A stretch of DNA of 64,000 nucleotides from Cristatella mucedo (GCA_009760855.2 WPIO01000014.1:7034501-7098500); one strand, 5' to 3'; positions 1 through 12,846 are shown, numbered from the stretch's first letter. Translations and numbers: made by a program. The notes: a model not told the origin generated them from the letters alone.

Positions 1-1654
1 AGGTTGTACGGGCTCGTGCAGCAGGCAATCAGACACATACAGCCCATTCACTAGGGACGGTAACCGTTAAGGCTCTTCCGGTGCCGTATAAAGTAAGCTG
101 CTCTACGACCTAATTTTTATATATGCGCAGCTTGTATCATTTACTCGCGTCGACAGTAGAGTCTCGACGATTCGCTTTCATCCTAAGCACATCCCTGCGT
201 CCGTAGGTTTTATCGGATTCACTTTGGCTCACTGTGGCTGAACTACATCAGCTCAGTTCTATGCCTAAGAATCTGGCGCCGATTTGACAGATGCTGTGAC
301 GACAGGGTCTACCAAATGCATACTGGGACGACATCCGGCTGCTCATGGGGCATTATTTATAATCAACTTTATTAATACAAAATTATGCTTAAATGGCGAA
401 GCGAGTGACTACGTTAGGAACTACCTTTGCAGCACCAACAATTAGTCGAACGGCCCCAGCCGCTGCTGCTAAACAACAGCAGTGAAAAGACCTTTGTCAT
501 AGGCGCACGGTGTGCCTAGAAAAAGCTGCACATTTTTCGCTGTGAACTGCCAGAGTTTAACGATACACACGAAAATGTCAGTCTCATTCGACCCCAAAGC
601 CAAGCCAACGACTCTCATCCAAAAGACCTAGACCTCTAACCGGTGCTCTCTGATCTTAGAGACGGTCGCCAGAGCTCCCCAATCCGGATCGGCCTGGCCG
701 ACGCAACAGCGTGTATTTCTTCCCCTTTAGCAATCGGCAGCCGACTTTGGTGGCAAAGTGTAGGCATGCCATCGCAGCATGTCTCCAGCATGTGCCAGCA
801 CATGAAATGGTTCATATTGCTCAATCTGTGAATGTACATGTTTGTGGTTGCTAAAGGCAACGCTCGCACGTTAGCTGTCCAAGTTTGAGTTCATTCGAAT
901 TTCATCAACCATGCCAGGGCTGGCTGCAATAAATGCACGCTAAAAACACCTGCCTAGTCTACACTATCTGGCCCTGGAATGCGTCACGAGGCCTCGATGT
1001 TTTCCGGTCGCTACAGGCACTGATTTCACTCACGTGATTGCATCATATGCTTGACCTTTACGTGCCACTACCTTTTTGTTTGGCATAGCGTTTCGTGTGT
1101 CGTGTCGGTACTATGGACCGTGGCCTCGCTAATACATGGTGAAAGGCCAACCGGCGCATGTGCAGACAGTGGTTTACATACTTGTTCGTGGATAAATGCG
1201 TCAAGGACGTTGGGAGCTCCAAGTCTACCTAGTCTCAGCATCTGGACCAGTGATATGTTGGTCGAGTGACCTAGAGCCTGCAGCTCTAGCGTTACCTGAA
1301 GATAGCGCCCTTCATGGGCTGCATTTTGTGAGGCCTTGCCAGTGCTCCTTAAGAGGCCATCGCGATCGATTGCTGCTCGGCAAACAGGGCTCCACCGTAG
1401 ATTATCCGAGGTTTGCTAGGAGGAATTCGCAAGTGCCGACGTGACTAATAGTAGCTCCTAAACTATTTTAGCTTACAAAAGAGTGATCATCCATTCACTT
1501 GCCAAAAGTGCCCACGAGCTTTTATCCGGTCTGACAACCTGCCCTAAGCAGCCAGCTTGCCTCGCTGCCTTGGCAGCACACTATGAGCACAAGCGGAAAG
1601 CGAGCTTCAATCAGCAGGACGGCTTTCTCATGCCAAGTATTCACTGACGACCAA
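1..1654. other. No gene recognised
   Basis: Mixed-composition DNA without recognisable coding domains, RNA genes or known repeat families. The open frames (77 codons at most) look random. Confidence 0.6.
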
Positions 1655-1875
1655 GCTCGGGATGCTGTGCTTGCGCGTGCTGACACCGTCCATTCTTCCA
1701 TTAGCCATATTTGCATGCTGACCCGGTGGATATCACCTATGCTAATCATGCTATGCTTGTTGTCATTCCACCGTGACCGTGCTTCCTTTGCAGAATGCCT
1801 AAAATGCCTGGGAGGAGATAAAGTTCTCTGAGGGCGCCATACAAATGTAATATCAGTATTATTATTACAATCATG
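1655..1875 (+). mobile_element. LINE family 1 3' tail fragment
   Basis: Plus strand. The GCTTGCGCGTGCTGACACC, TTTGCATGCTGACCC and TTCCTTTGCAG landmarks are followed by GAGGGCGCCATACAAATG and an (ATT)-rich end. Degenerate. Confidence 0.7.
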
Positions 1876-2040
1876 ACTGTTAATATTATTATGCTTCAGT
1901 ACCAACAGCCAGTAATTTGTTTTGCTCTCCAGCATGGCTGGAGTCACTGGTGGCTGACCGGCTTAATCCACAGCACCTACTGTGAGCCAAGGACGAAGAC
2001 AAGACTCGTATGGCAGCATGCAGAGAAAATCAGTGTATAA

Positions 2041-2272
2041 CCTCACAGCATGTCAAGTAAGTAATGACGATTATCAGCAACCGTCTTCGATTGCATGTTA
2101 TTGTGAGAAGTCCCTCACGAAGGCAAGGCTCCATTGTCAGCACGTACCTCAGCCCCCCCCCAGACTCCCCTTAAACTCTTGCAGCTGCGAATTGCTGAAT
2201 CGCACCTGCTTATAATGCTCCCTCCAGGTGCTGACCACTCGCACGCACGCGAGCACTCTTTCCACGAAAACC
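2041..2272 (+). repeat. Unclassified repeat, copy 1
   Basis: About 232 bp nearly the same as 4570-4813 (shared blocks GAGAAGTCCCTCACGAAGGC, GTCAGCACGTACCTCAGCCC, CACCTGCTTATAATGCTCCC). The flanks differ. No coding potential or transposon ends recognised. Confidence 0.8.
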
Positions 2273-3109
2273 AGCCAAATTTTGGCGTAGTGCAAATGCA
2301 TGCACTCAAAGCTGCCGACAGTAAATGGTCGTGTAATGGCCATTTTTGCCCGTTTCGGCAGAGTGACCAGCGACGAGTGACATTCGACTGACGAGCTGCT
2401 GAGCTCGTGTGGGCGAGCTCCGGGCAGCCTTCGAGCCGCAAGCATGAGCCTGGCAGGTCCGCGTGCATCCTCATAAAAGTACAAGCACACCCGAGAGATA
2501 TTCCGCCTCCGTCATCTAATGGTGGTTGGACTAACAAACAGTGGCTTTTGCAAGCAGATAGTCGCCGAGATCAAACATCTGGTTCGAAGAGGCGTGTGCT
2601 TGCACGAATTGACACTCAAGAGCTCGTGGCACGTATAGCCAAGTTCGGGGATGTATCAGTGTGTGGTTGTGTTAGCACTTGCGTAAGTACGTCAAAACAC
2701 CACTAGTCCACGTGAGTGTATGTACGTATGTATATAGCTGATACGAGTTTACACGGAAATATGCACCGTATACTTGGATATGCAGCTCTATATCTATACA
2801 CAACCAGCAGCTCACTGCCAGTAGACTCGTTCTTTGGTGAGCCATCGTAGTTCCGTCAAGGAAGACAACCCTTCGCCATCTTTCCGGTTGACAGAAGTTC
2901 GCCATCTTGCTATATGACGTAAACTCGAGATCTTGCGGTGTGATGGACTTTCTTGCTTTAATTAGTAGAGATACATATACACCTATATACAGGTACATAA
3001 TTAGTCTACAAATATTGTTATATAATACCAACGTATATGTAGCGTATGAGCCTAATATGATATAATTTTAGTAAGTTTACACTTGGTTGCAAAACTCGAA
3101 AATTGGGTG
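2273..3109. other. No gene recognised
   Basis: Unique-looking, becoming AT-rich towards the (GT)n array. Frames of 99-119 codons show no domain or splice support. Confidence 0.55.
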
Positions 3110-3433
3110 TACTTATCTGCGTGTGCATGAGTTTGCGTGTGTGCACGTGAGTGTAGGTGTAGGTGTGTGCGTGTGCGTGAGCACGCACACTCGTATGCAT
3201 GTGTGTGGGTGTAAGTGTGTGCATGTGCTTGTGTGTGTGGGTGTAAGTGTGTGTGGTGTAAGTGCGTGTGTGTGTGTGTGTGGGTGTGTGTGTGTGTGTG
3301 TCTGGACGCACACATGCACGTATGTGCATGTGTGCGTGTGCGCTCCTGGGTGTGCATGAGTGTACGTGTTTGTGTGAGCATGCGCAGGCGTGTGTGAGTG
3401 CACGTGCGTGTGCGTGCACGTGCGTGTGTGTGT
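3110..3433. repeat. (GT)n-rich compound microsatellite
   Basis: Imperfect GT/GC/AT dinucleotide array of about 320 bp. The open frames on both strands are artefacts. Confidence 0.95.
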
Positions 3434-3834
3434 ACCTTCGTAAATTTCATACCTATTGCAGTACACCACGTCGTATCATTTGATCATCATCAGTTGATCA
3501 GTTTACTACACTTGTTTGGCTGGTAACAGTATCTGGCCTACTAGCACTGATCGCTGACTCTTTGTGATAATTGCATGTCACGATGTTGCTATCGAGGAGC
3601 TAGGTGAACTCTCGAAGACTTAAATAACAGCAGATTATTGTTACTATACTTTACTTCGCTAAGAGGGCCATCGGGAAGATCTCAGCCATCTCAGCCATCT
3701 CAGCCATCGGGAAGGCCGAGTGATTGGTGCTGTTGATAGCAGCAACGACGTCTATTGGAATGGAATAGAGCAGGCAGTGCCACCCTAGACAATACCAGAC
3801 GTTGGCAATCGAAGACAAGCCTCGCTCAATCACA

Positions 3835-3868
<34 letters not shown>

Positions 3869-3870
<2 letters not shown>

Positions 3871-4034
3871 TAGCTGATTAAACTGCCTCTTTTTGTATAG
3901 CGACAGAAGAGTCTTTACGACTATCATCACCGCTTGCAGTGGCGATGAAAGATCGCCCACCGCAGGAATCGAACCCAAGACCTCGGGACCGAGGTCGTGA
4001 AAGCAGCCGCGTTACCTAGTGTGCCATCACGGCT
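3869..4034 (-). repeat. SINE family B, full length, next to (AT)n
   Basis: Minus strand: a tRNA-like head (GTGATGGCACACTAGG, B-box-like GGGTTCGATTCC), a middle with CGCCACTGCAAGCGG, and the 3' end TGTCGCTATACAAAAAGAGG followed by an AATCAGC segment. A (AT)n run at 3838-3868 sits at its 3' end and may be its tail. Confidence 0.8.
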
Positions 4035-4569
4035 GGCCCCAACAGTAACGAACGACTGTATAGCCAAGTTCTACGCTGAGTGTTACAGTATCGCCTCCAC
4101 TCAATGTCGAGTCGCATGTGGGTGGCCAGCAGTCCTGCACGAGCTTATGGTCACTGCCCCCAGCCAGTGCTCTACTTGGTCCCAACCGTCTCCAGGCAAC
4201 TTTTCTAGTAATCCAACTACTGTTCTCAGTGGGAAATGCTCGTACCAAAGGCTGAACAAACAGCTTGCACGACCGTGAAAGACGAAGCGCAGAAAGCTAG
4301 AAAGACACTAATCATCCGATAGGTTGTTGTCGTCTCTCGCATAGCCAAAAAAAGGTAAAAATCAAGTCAAAATACAACGGCATGTCTTGAGTACGCACCG
4401 ACGTACGTACTTAGCTAATTGAACGAATCAATACATTTGAATTTACAAAGAAACAAATTTAGCCCCGATAAAAAGGCTGTTTGTTAGGCGTTTAAAATAA
4501 AAGTGTGATGAGTTTTATGGTACAATTCCATTGCGGCAGGTAGAACCACTTTTATGTTCTGAGTGTACT

Positions 4570-4813
4570 TTCACAGCTTGTCAAGTAGGAAATAACGATG
4601 GTCAGCAACTTGTCCGTCTTCGATTACTTGTTAATGTGAGAAGTCCCTCACGAAGGCAGGGCTCCATTGTCAGCACGTACCTCAGCCCCCCCCCCTCAGA
4701 CTCCCGTTAAGGTCTTGCAGCTGCGAATTGCAGAATCGCACCTGCTTATAATGCTCCCTCCAGTTGCTGACCACTCGCACGCACGCGAGCACACACGCTT
4801 TCCACGAAAAACA
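4570..4813 (+). repeat. Unclassified repeat, copy 2
   Basis: Direct-repeat partner of 2041-2272, about 2.5 kb away, with small indels and scattered substitutions. Confidence 0.8.
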
Positions 4814-4973
4814 TAGTAATTTACAGGCGTGCCTTTGCTCAGACATGTGATAAACCAAGTAGTCTATTGGAGCACGCGATGTGTCAAACAGTCGAATGAT
4901 GTGGTCGCATACCTCGTGTACTGCACTGGTTTGGCCCAGTAGTTAATGTGCTCGCCTCAAAGTAAGGCCAAGG

Positions 4974-5060
4974 TGAAATGTTTCCTTTGCAGCAATTGTC
5001 AAGTGCCTACAAAGACATTGAGCTCTCTGAGGGCGCTTTATCAAATGTATTATTATTATA
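4974..5060 (+). mobile_element. Short LINE family 1 tail inserted inside a SINE A
   Basis: TTTCCTTTGCAGCAATTG through GAGGGCGCTTTATCAAATG to (TTA)n. It splits a SINE A between its CAAGGT and TGGCCGAGG positions. Confidence 0.7.
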
Positions 5061-5146
5061 TTTCTTTTTGATGGCCGAGGTTGTGAGGTCAAACCATGTG
5101 GCACATGGAAAGTGCCTGAATAGAGATTAAGTTCTTTAAGCTCGCC

Positions 5147-5148
<2 letters not shown>

Positions 5149-5180
<32 letters not shown>
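5149..5180. repeat. (TAA)n, SINE A tail
   Basis: About ten TAA units forming the 3' end of the interrupted SINE A. Confidence 0.85.
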
Positions 5181-5182
<2 letters not shown>

Positions 5183-5502
5183 CACTTGATAGGCACCCTC
5201 AGAGAACTTAATCTCTCTCTAAGCGCTTTAAATTTGCTGCAAAGGGAAATGCAATTGAATGGTGAGCAAAATCATGCTTGATAAACAAACAAAATGAATA
5301 ACATGTTTTGGGGTGACATGCACAGGGTCAACATGCTAGTGCGGTTAGTGGCAGCATGCACAGTGTCAGCACACATAAGCACATGAAGGACGAATCACAG
5401 GGACTCACTAAATGCTGTCCTAAATAGGTACGTTTTTAAATTCTTTTTAAATGTGGTCAGGTCAGGGGATATTCTGACGACGCAGGTCGGGCTATACAAA
5501 TG
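5181..5502 (-). mobile_element. LINE family 1 3' end fragment
   Basis: Minus-strand copy of the tail and the last codons, from TGCACTTGATAGGCACCC through GGACTCACTAAATGCTGTCC to the TCTGACGACGCAGGTCGG segment. It abuts the (AAT)n end of a SINE A copy. Confidence 0.78.
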
Positions 5503-7475
5503 AATTATGTGTTTCCTTATTTATTCCATCAAAGAAGCTCATACAAACTGCCTCCTATAATAATAAATTAACTTCCATCTACGGAGCAGCTTAACTGTTC
5601 ATGGGTAGAACTCGATTGCTTGTAATATACTCGCTCTCACGTTCGAATAAGGAGGGTTTTATAGGAACACCGAGGACCGCAAGTCAAGAACAATTGTGAT
5701 TGACGCATACAAGTAAGGCTGGTAGTTCTAAATATTGACCATCGTCCACCGCCGATTTCTGGCTGAGCTAGCATGAACCTGCGTGGTTATACATTATAGC
5801 CAAGCTGTCTACGCTGACAAGGTCCTCGTTGGGGACTAGCCTAGTTGGTATTTGACAAGCCTAGCTTGTATTTGAAATATTGCTCAGTTTGCAAATGATA
5901 AGTCTCCACCGGACAGCCTTTACTCGGATTGGCAGACACTACTGAACCCATTCGAGCGTGCAGATGCCGATAATGGCAGGCTCATGGCTTCTAATCTAGC
6001 CTCGAACTCGGTGGGCTATAACTAAGCTCAGTCCACTGACGCTGACCTGTCATCGTCACCTGCCCATTCGCTCGCGGTCGGCAGAACTTCGCAGAAGGCA
6101 GCCTGTCGACAGCCGGCGCGTCACGCGTCTCAGCATTTAATGCCAATGATATCCACCGCGGCAAGTTGGCGGTGCACTGTATCTTAATGGCTCTAGCAGA
6201 ATGCACAATCTAGAAGGTAGCCGGATAGCGGATACAAACCGCTCCACGAGCATCTGCTCTCGGGGAGCTGTTGCGAAATGCGCAGCAACAGCGGCTCCAG
6301 CACTGCAGTCGTTCGGCACAAGCTCAGCATCGCACTAAAGGGTAGCCATATACTTGCAGGCGCGCGATAAATATTGGTGAAGTAGGCACCTTCGAAGCAC
6401 TGCTAACCGAATGATAGCAACCGCACTTTTGCACGCAGGAATGCCGACCGTAGCAGAGCGCGATAGCTGGCAACAGCGCCCGTACATTAATGCATAGCCG
6501 TCTATTTGACAGGCACAGGGAGATACGTCTAGGCGGCACCAGCGGTATAGTACAGCTTACTCGTTTTTGAAGCCTAAAGTACAGCTGACTGGCTATTGCT
6601 AGAGATTTTCATCAATACTTTCTAAAATATATATATATATTATGTTATACATATATATTATGTTATATATATATATATGTTATGATATATACATGCATGT
6701 ATATATATATATATATATATATTATGACATGTCCACGTTCTACAGGTTGTATTTCAGGAAACGCTAAGAATATCGAGGATCTTCATAATCTAGCTCATGC
6801 AGCATGCCAACGTTTCGCCAGACGCTTACCGCTCTATCAGCAGGCTCCATTCCGAATGCCGGGCCTGCGCACTGCTCGCACTTAGCGACCGCTAGCAAAC
6901 GCGCGGCGCGTAGGCTTACACTTGCTCCGGGATGCACTCGCACAGGCTCGTGTGGCCCCTTAGCCAGCCAAGTTTGCTTGGGGCAGCGATATCGGATGAC
7001 AGCACTACGCAGACGCTAGTGCAGATGTTGACCAAGCGGCGGCCGCACGTGCCGCGACCTCTACGAGCGGCATTATGAGACTCCATGGCCCGCGCTCGCA
7101 GTGACGCAAGCTTGGAACGTCGCCACGTTACACGGCTAAGTGCAAACCGCCGGGCATAGTAATATAACAAGTTTTGACAGGCTTTTACCTATTGGCCTAC
7201 AGTGAAATGCTGACGTGCGACGTCAAGAGAGCATGACGGCTATGGATTGCATTAGCGGCTCCTGAATTCCAATCTGCAGAGCACGGCCAGCTCCATAATC
7301 TGTAGTTTATAAAGTATAGATGCAGATTACTTTAGTAATAGTTAGTCAGTCAGTCCGTTGCCCTTTTAGGGCTCCTAACTAGTGAGCTGCTCGCCACGGC
7401 TGCAGATGCTGTACAGAGTTTCGAAGGTCGCCGCGCCTTTCGAATGAGAGCTGCTCTGCGTTTTTTTTCCATTTT
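5503..7475. other. No gene recognised apart from (TA)n
   Basis: Apart from the (TA)n run this holds no coding domain or repeat that I recognise. Confidence 0.55.
6625..6722. repeat. (TA)n microsatellite
   Basis: Imperfect AT dinucleotide array with TATGTTATAT interruptions. Confidence 0.92.
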
Positions 7476-7642
7476 CCTAGCTGATTAAGCAGCCTCTTTT
7501 TGCATAGCGACAGAAGAGCCTTTTAGGGCTATCACCACCGCTTGCAGTGGCGATAAAGGGTCGCCCACCGCAGCAATCGAACTCACGACCGCAGGCCCGA
7601 GGTCGTGAAAGCAACCGCCTTACCTAGTGTGCCATCACGGCT
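7476..7642 (-). repeat. SINE family B, full length
   Basis: Minus strand; closely similar to the 3869-4034 copy, with the same tRNA-like head and the TGCAAGCGG and CGCTATGCAAAAAG landmarks. A T-rich run precedes its 3' end. Confidence 0.82.
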
Positions 7643-7749
7643 CACCGATTATCGACGTGTCCTGTTTATGTTAGCGTACCGGCGCTTAAGATAGCTGCCG
7701 CGCTGCACTTAACCTGCACCGGCATTTCTTCGCGCCACGGCGAAGCTGC

Positions 7750-7775
7750 GCGGCGGCGGCGGCGGCGGCGGCGGC
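7750..7775. repeat. (CGG)n microsatellite
   Basis: Eight CGG units at the start of the CpG-rich block. Confidence 0.85.
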
Positions 7776-8119
7776 TCGCTGCCCGTCGAGGCTCCGCAGG
7801 TGTCAGCAGCTCAGCACGTGACCGTCGCGTCATCAGACCCCAGCTCCACGTCGGTCTCGCTTCTGCAAAGAACCCGCTACGTTCGCTGAGTTTGCATCGA
7901 ATGACTCGAGTCCGCAGATCGGCTGCAGTGACAGTTCGTGACAGTAGCTCGCGCCTCGCGAAACCCGCTACATTTACTGCCAGGTAGGTCCTATGTCGGC
8001 GGAGGGGTGGGGGGGAGGAGAAGAACAGTTCGCCACCGCAGCGCACACTAGGCCAGAGGAGCAGAAATTGATCGAATAAGAAAAGATTTCGATAACTTGG
8101 GGTGACCTAAGGCGGCACA

Positions 8120-8345
8120 CACAGGCACATTACATTACGCGCGCACACTTGCACACGCACGCACGCTCACACGCACGCACGTACACGCACGCACGCGCAC
8201 GCACACACACGCACACATGCACTTACGCATGCACGCACACACGCACGCACGCGCACACACACACGCTGGCACACACGCGCACACACATAAGCACACACAC
8301 GCACAGACACACACACACACACACACAGCGCACGCAAGCAAGCGT
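8120..8345. repeat. (CA)n/(CACG)n microsatellite
   Basis: Compound CA/CG array of about 225 bp. Confidence 0.95.
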
Positions 8346-8680
8346 GCACGTACAAACGCAGATCACGCACATGGAAGCACATAACTGAATGTACGTGCAA
8401 GCGCAGCCTGCATATTGCTTTCGCTTCTCAGACCAAGCGTGCATTTTCACTTGGTAGGTCGCAGTCGCCGAGTAGGAATAGTTTCGTCGTTGGCCCCCAG
8501 TTTTTGGCTGCCGGTTCTCACTCGCGGCGGTGACGCAGTCGTACCAGCTCGCACGCACATGCGACGACGTGCGTGCGTGAGCGTCTCGCCTGCTGGTGGG
8601 TGGCGCCGAGCTTTATCGCTTCCGATTTGTTCGCGACAGGCCAACGCGCCCTCGCTCGAGCGCCGTCGAGCTAGCATCAG

Positions 8681-8710
<30 letters not shown>
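8681..8710. repeat. (GCC)10 microsatellite
   Basis: Ten uninterrupted GCC units. Confidence 0.92.
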
Positions 8711-8712
<2 letters not shown>

Positions 8713-11700
8713 TACTCTCCTGATCTACTTTTCGGCACTAAAGTGCCGCCCTCACTTCCTGCTCACCGTAAGCCGCTGCGCAGGTGGCAGCGCGCACGCC
8801 CCGAATCAGCCGGTGGTGATTAGCGCCATTACTCGACAGCCATTTGATCTGCCCGCGAAAAGGAGCTGCCGCCTGAATTTCTCCCGCCCAACAGGTGTCC
8901 CTCAACGGGCCGGGACGATTTCTGAAGGAAAGCGAAGCGGGCGGGGCGCTAACTCGACTCGGCGGAGGCCCGAGCGAACGACGGGCTGCCGCTGCAGCTG
9001 CCCCGCCGCCGTCGCCGCTGTTTTTCTCCGTCTCCCCGCGGCCGACCTGTTTTTCCCCGCAGCTGACGGGGCCAGCTGCTGACGGCGGCGGCGGCGGCGC
9101 GGACTCGGTGGCTGCTGCCAATGAGTACAGCGGGGGGGGACTGGGGTGGGGGAGTAAACAGCCCGCGCTAGAGGTTCGCCGAGCGACACCCGGCGTCGCG
9201 GCGGGCGACGGAGCGAGCGCGCGCGGCGGTCCGTGCAGACCCTCAGCAGAGCCAATCTCCAAGTCATTACGAGCCGCCCGTAATTAAGCTGGCAATCTCT
9301 GTTGTTCGAAGACAAAGAGTTTGTAGCTCGGTTGCTGTTTACGCAAATCTCGCTCTAAAATCTAGTATCAACAGGGCCAAACCTTTGGTCGGCCACTCGG
9401 CCAAGTTAGCGAGGTGCACTATAATTAAAGTTGCGGCCGCAGCATTTAGGCTGCACTCGACCAGGCGGGAAGAAAGTGGAGACCGCCGGGGCGTGGCTGC
9501 CTCCATTCTACTAAGTGGAGACACCGGGAGCATGGCGGCCGCCATGCTGCTTCGCAGCAGGAAACGTACGAGTTCTGCTAGCGCCGGAGTCATCAGCGTC
9601 TCTATCGCGTCGGGTGACTCATCGCGCCCTGATGAGAGCGATTCGACAGAGACGGACGCCTTTTAAAGCCGGTCTTCAGAGCTCTGGCGTATTCGAGCCG
9701 TTTCGACGTTTCGCTGCTGCTGTTGACAATCTGTCGCGACTATGCAGCAGACTTCGCCGCGTTCAGCGAGCATTCTTCTTTTCATACTTTCAGCTCGTAC
9801 TCGCCTTTCAACCCTCATGCTTGCTGCGTTGGCATCCTTCAAAGCAGCTACTATCTTCTATGCGGTCCGCTGTCAAAGCAGACGATCTCAAAGGAAAAGG
9901 ACAGCATTGAATGCTTTCCAGTAGTCGAGTTCAAATAGAGGACGGCTATTGCCACTAGCAACTTTCGAGAGCACCGATTCGGCGGCGGCAGGCGCCGAAT
10001 CGCCACCGTCTGCTGCCTCTCGGTACCTCTCAGCGTGCGGCGGCGGACGGTCGGCCGTCTCAACCAGAGGCTTCCGGAAGTAGATGCATAAGGGGCTGCA
10101 TTAGGATGCCGCTGCTCCTTACATTTCCCTCAGCTCGAGTACGCAGGCTGCTATTGCTGCCGTCGCAGAGCCGGGCTGGCTAGGAGGTGGCGAGCGCATG
10201 CAGCCTCTCCTGATGCGGCCATCGCCAATCGCAAGCCGAGAGCCGCTTCGACGCGAAGGTTTGCCGACGCACGCGTGTCCGGTGCAAGATGCGCCTGTCG
10301 CGCGTGTCAGGACGACGAGCGGATGTTCGATGGCGGACGCCCGGTCTCAGCTATCGCCCGACTTATCGGCCGGCCAGCGCGCGCAGGTTGACGACGTCTC
10401 GAGCTGACACGAAAAGTGCGCCTCGCAGCTGGCGAATCGGCATCGGCAGCAGCGGCGGCAGCGGTGGCGGCGGCGGCTTCTCGTCGGTGGACGTGCCCGC
10501 AGTCTCGTCTTTGTGCTAAAAGTACGCCGCGATCTTGAGGTTTTAGACATGGTCGGCGGGAAATTACTCGTAGCCCTTCGACCTCTGGTAAACCGAGACT
10601 ATTTTCGACTGCCCGCTGCGTGGTCTTTCGAGCGCCGCTCTGCTCTCCCGACGTTGCGTCGCTCGGCTGCCGAGTAACGGCGAAAGCCGGCTGAATAGGC
10701 AGCTATGGCTGAACAAGTAGCGCCCTCGCTGCGCGGGACTGCAAGGAGTTCGGGGAGGTCAGGACAACGGCCGCACCATAGCATTGCCGGCTCATAACGT
10801 CGCGAACTGTCTTCGCTACTAACCGGGACAACAATGATGACTCTAATACGTCGCGACAGTTAGCGGGCAAAAAAGAGACTTCCGTTAAACTGCGATCGAC
10901 TCGATCGGCAGAAACGACTGCGTTTTCCCGGGAGATGTGAATGAAGCCATCGCGCCTGCGCCTGCGTCTTCTCCCGCGACTCCGCCGGCGTCTCCGCCTG
11001 CGGCCCCGCTAGACGGCGCGAGCGTCGCCGCAGGCAAGGAGCGTATTCGCTGTCCTCGTGACTACTACCGGCATCGGCCGGATGCGCGAACACCTATCGA
11101 CCCGAAGGCTCCTACAGCAGCAGGCAGCCCGAGTTGCGATTTGCATGCGCGAACGAGAGGCCGATTGACTTAATAGAATGCTAGCCGCCCTCCTCCTCCC
11201 CCTCCTACCCAGTCGCAGTGAGCGGCGGCTTTTAGTTGGCTTTCCTAGCGCGGCCGCCGGTACCGTCTCGCGCGCGTCCTTCCGCCCTAAGGATGCACCG
11301 ACAGTGGTCTTGGAAAGACTGCCGCACGGCTGCGGTTCGGCGCGCTCAGCTCAGACGCTCGAAACCGCCTGTAGGTCGGCAGGACTGCCAGCAGCGCCAG
11401 CGGCGGCCGGCCTGCTTATAGCCCGCCCTTTGCAGCTTGGTGTGCGCGAGCTTTGAGCTTTGAGCCAAACAGCAGTAGAAGCGAGTGAATTGAATTAACG
11501 CCGGCGCTGCTGGCTGAACTCGGCCGCCAGCAGCCGATCCGCAGCCGACGACCGCCGCCATCCGAGCGCCATTTCACCGCTTCCTGATAGGGTCGCCGCC
11601 GGAAGCCGGAGACCGCTCGCCCTAGGGTCAGCCGCTCGGTGCCGCGCGTCTCCGGGGCCTTCCCGGGCTTTCGCAGCCGAGGGCTCTGGGCTGCGACTGC

Positions 11701-12392
11701 TAGAACTCGCGGCATGGCTAGCGGTTAGTGGCTGGGTGGCCTCGGGTAAGAAGAAGGAGCCCGCTTTCGTAGAGCCCTTCAACTTACTAGACGCTCGCCC
11801 AGACCTCAGTCGGATCTCGTCCGCTCCTGCCGCACAGTCGCACGAGCGCGCGAGCATGCGACTGCTCGAGAAGACCGTCTTTGCTGCGAACCGACGGCGG
11901 CGAGCAGCCGGTGCTTACCTCGGAGCAAGGGCGGCCTCGTAGGCGCACCGCCGCCGTAGGCTGAAACCGGCAGCGGCGGCGGTCTGTGAAAAGCAACACC
12001 GATATATCGATACGCCGCGTTGAGCTAAAGCGTTGCAATAGCACTCAGCAGTCGAGTCGACTGTTAAGCAGAGACGGACGTCAAGGAGAGCAGCCCGATA
12101 CTCACGGCTTACGAAAGGCGCTGTGCAGAGATTGGTTCCGCCGACGCCACACATTGCTCGCCGAAAATCGTACGGCGTGGCGACTGATAAAGGACCGCGA
12201 TCTGCGGCGGACCGAAGTTACTCGATCGCTTGTAAGAAAGACAACGAGCGCATGGGTTTAAAACATCCGTCAACGAAACAAACTAGCCGGCGGCGGGCGA
12301 GCCGTCCATTGAGCGGGTCCTGCGCTCCGCTGCGACGGGGTGACTCCTACCGAGTAGCTCATGATCGCGTGCAGCCGACATTTCGCGCTGCC

Positions 12393-12765
12393 ACACTTAC
12401 CAGAGTGGCATTCTCGAGCCTTTAGATCGTATGCTCCCAAAGCCTGAAATTGACTTCCGACAGGCGTCACGACATCCCCTTACTTGACCATGTTTACAAA
12501 GAAACTGAAAACGCGTCTATTTATCACATAATATGGCGGGTGCGTGTGATTTCGTCCTTTGCTTGCTTATGCGTGCTGGCAATGCGCATGTTGCCACTAA
12601 CCATATTTACATGCTGACCTTGTGCATGTCACGCCTAACCATACTGTGCTTGTTGTCGTTGAGCATGCGACCACTAACCATTTGATCGTGTTTCCTTTGC
12701 AGCAATAGTAAAGTGCCTAGAGAGAGATTGAGTTCTCTGAGGGCGCTCTATTAAATGTATTATTT
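12393..12765 (+). mobile_element. LINE family 1 3' end fragment
   Basis: Plus strand. The last codons of the element (CCAAAGCCTGAAATTGAC, degenerate W-N-S-L-P) are followed by the complete tail with TTTCCTTTGCAGCAATAG and GAGGGCGCTCTATTAAATG. Confidence 0.8.
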
Positions 12766-12846
12766 TAGATTTTATTTATTTAGATTTTAGGTATTATTTT
12801 ATTATTTTAGATTTTAAATGTATTATTATTTATTATTTATTATTAT

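Larger units (their letters stand above)
4922..5180 (+). repeat. SINE family A, interrupted
   Basis: Head 4922-4973 (CTGGTTTGGCCCAGTAG, tRNA A-box-like) and tail 5070-5180 (GGCCGAGGTTGTGAGG to (TAA)n), split by a LINE tail at 4974-5060. Confidence 0.7.
7650..12390. other. CpG-rich, GC-rich block, no recognised gene
   Basis: Long GC-rich stretch with dense CpG, polyCGG/polyGCC runs and a (CA)n array. Many overlapping frames up to 174 codons on both strands are rich in Arg, Ala, Ser and Pro, typical of chance frames in GC-rich DNA. It may contain promoters or 5' exons, but I cannot define one. Confidence 0.55.

Noticed and set aside
3018..3450. Thr-His-rich and Cys-Val-rich small proteins
   Set aside because: Translations of the (GT)n/(CA)n microsatellite, open on both strands.
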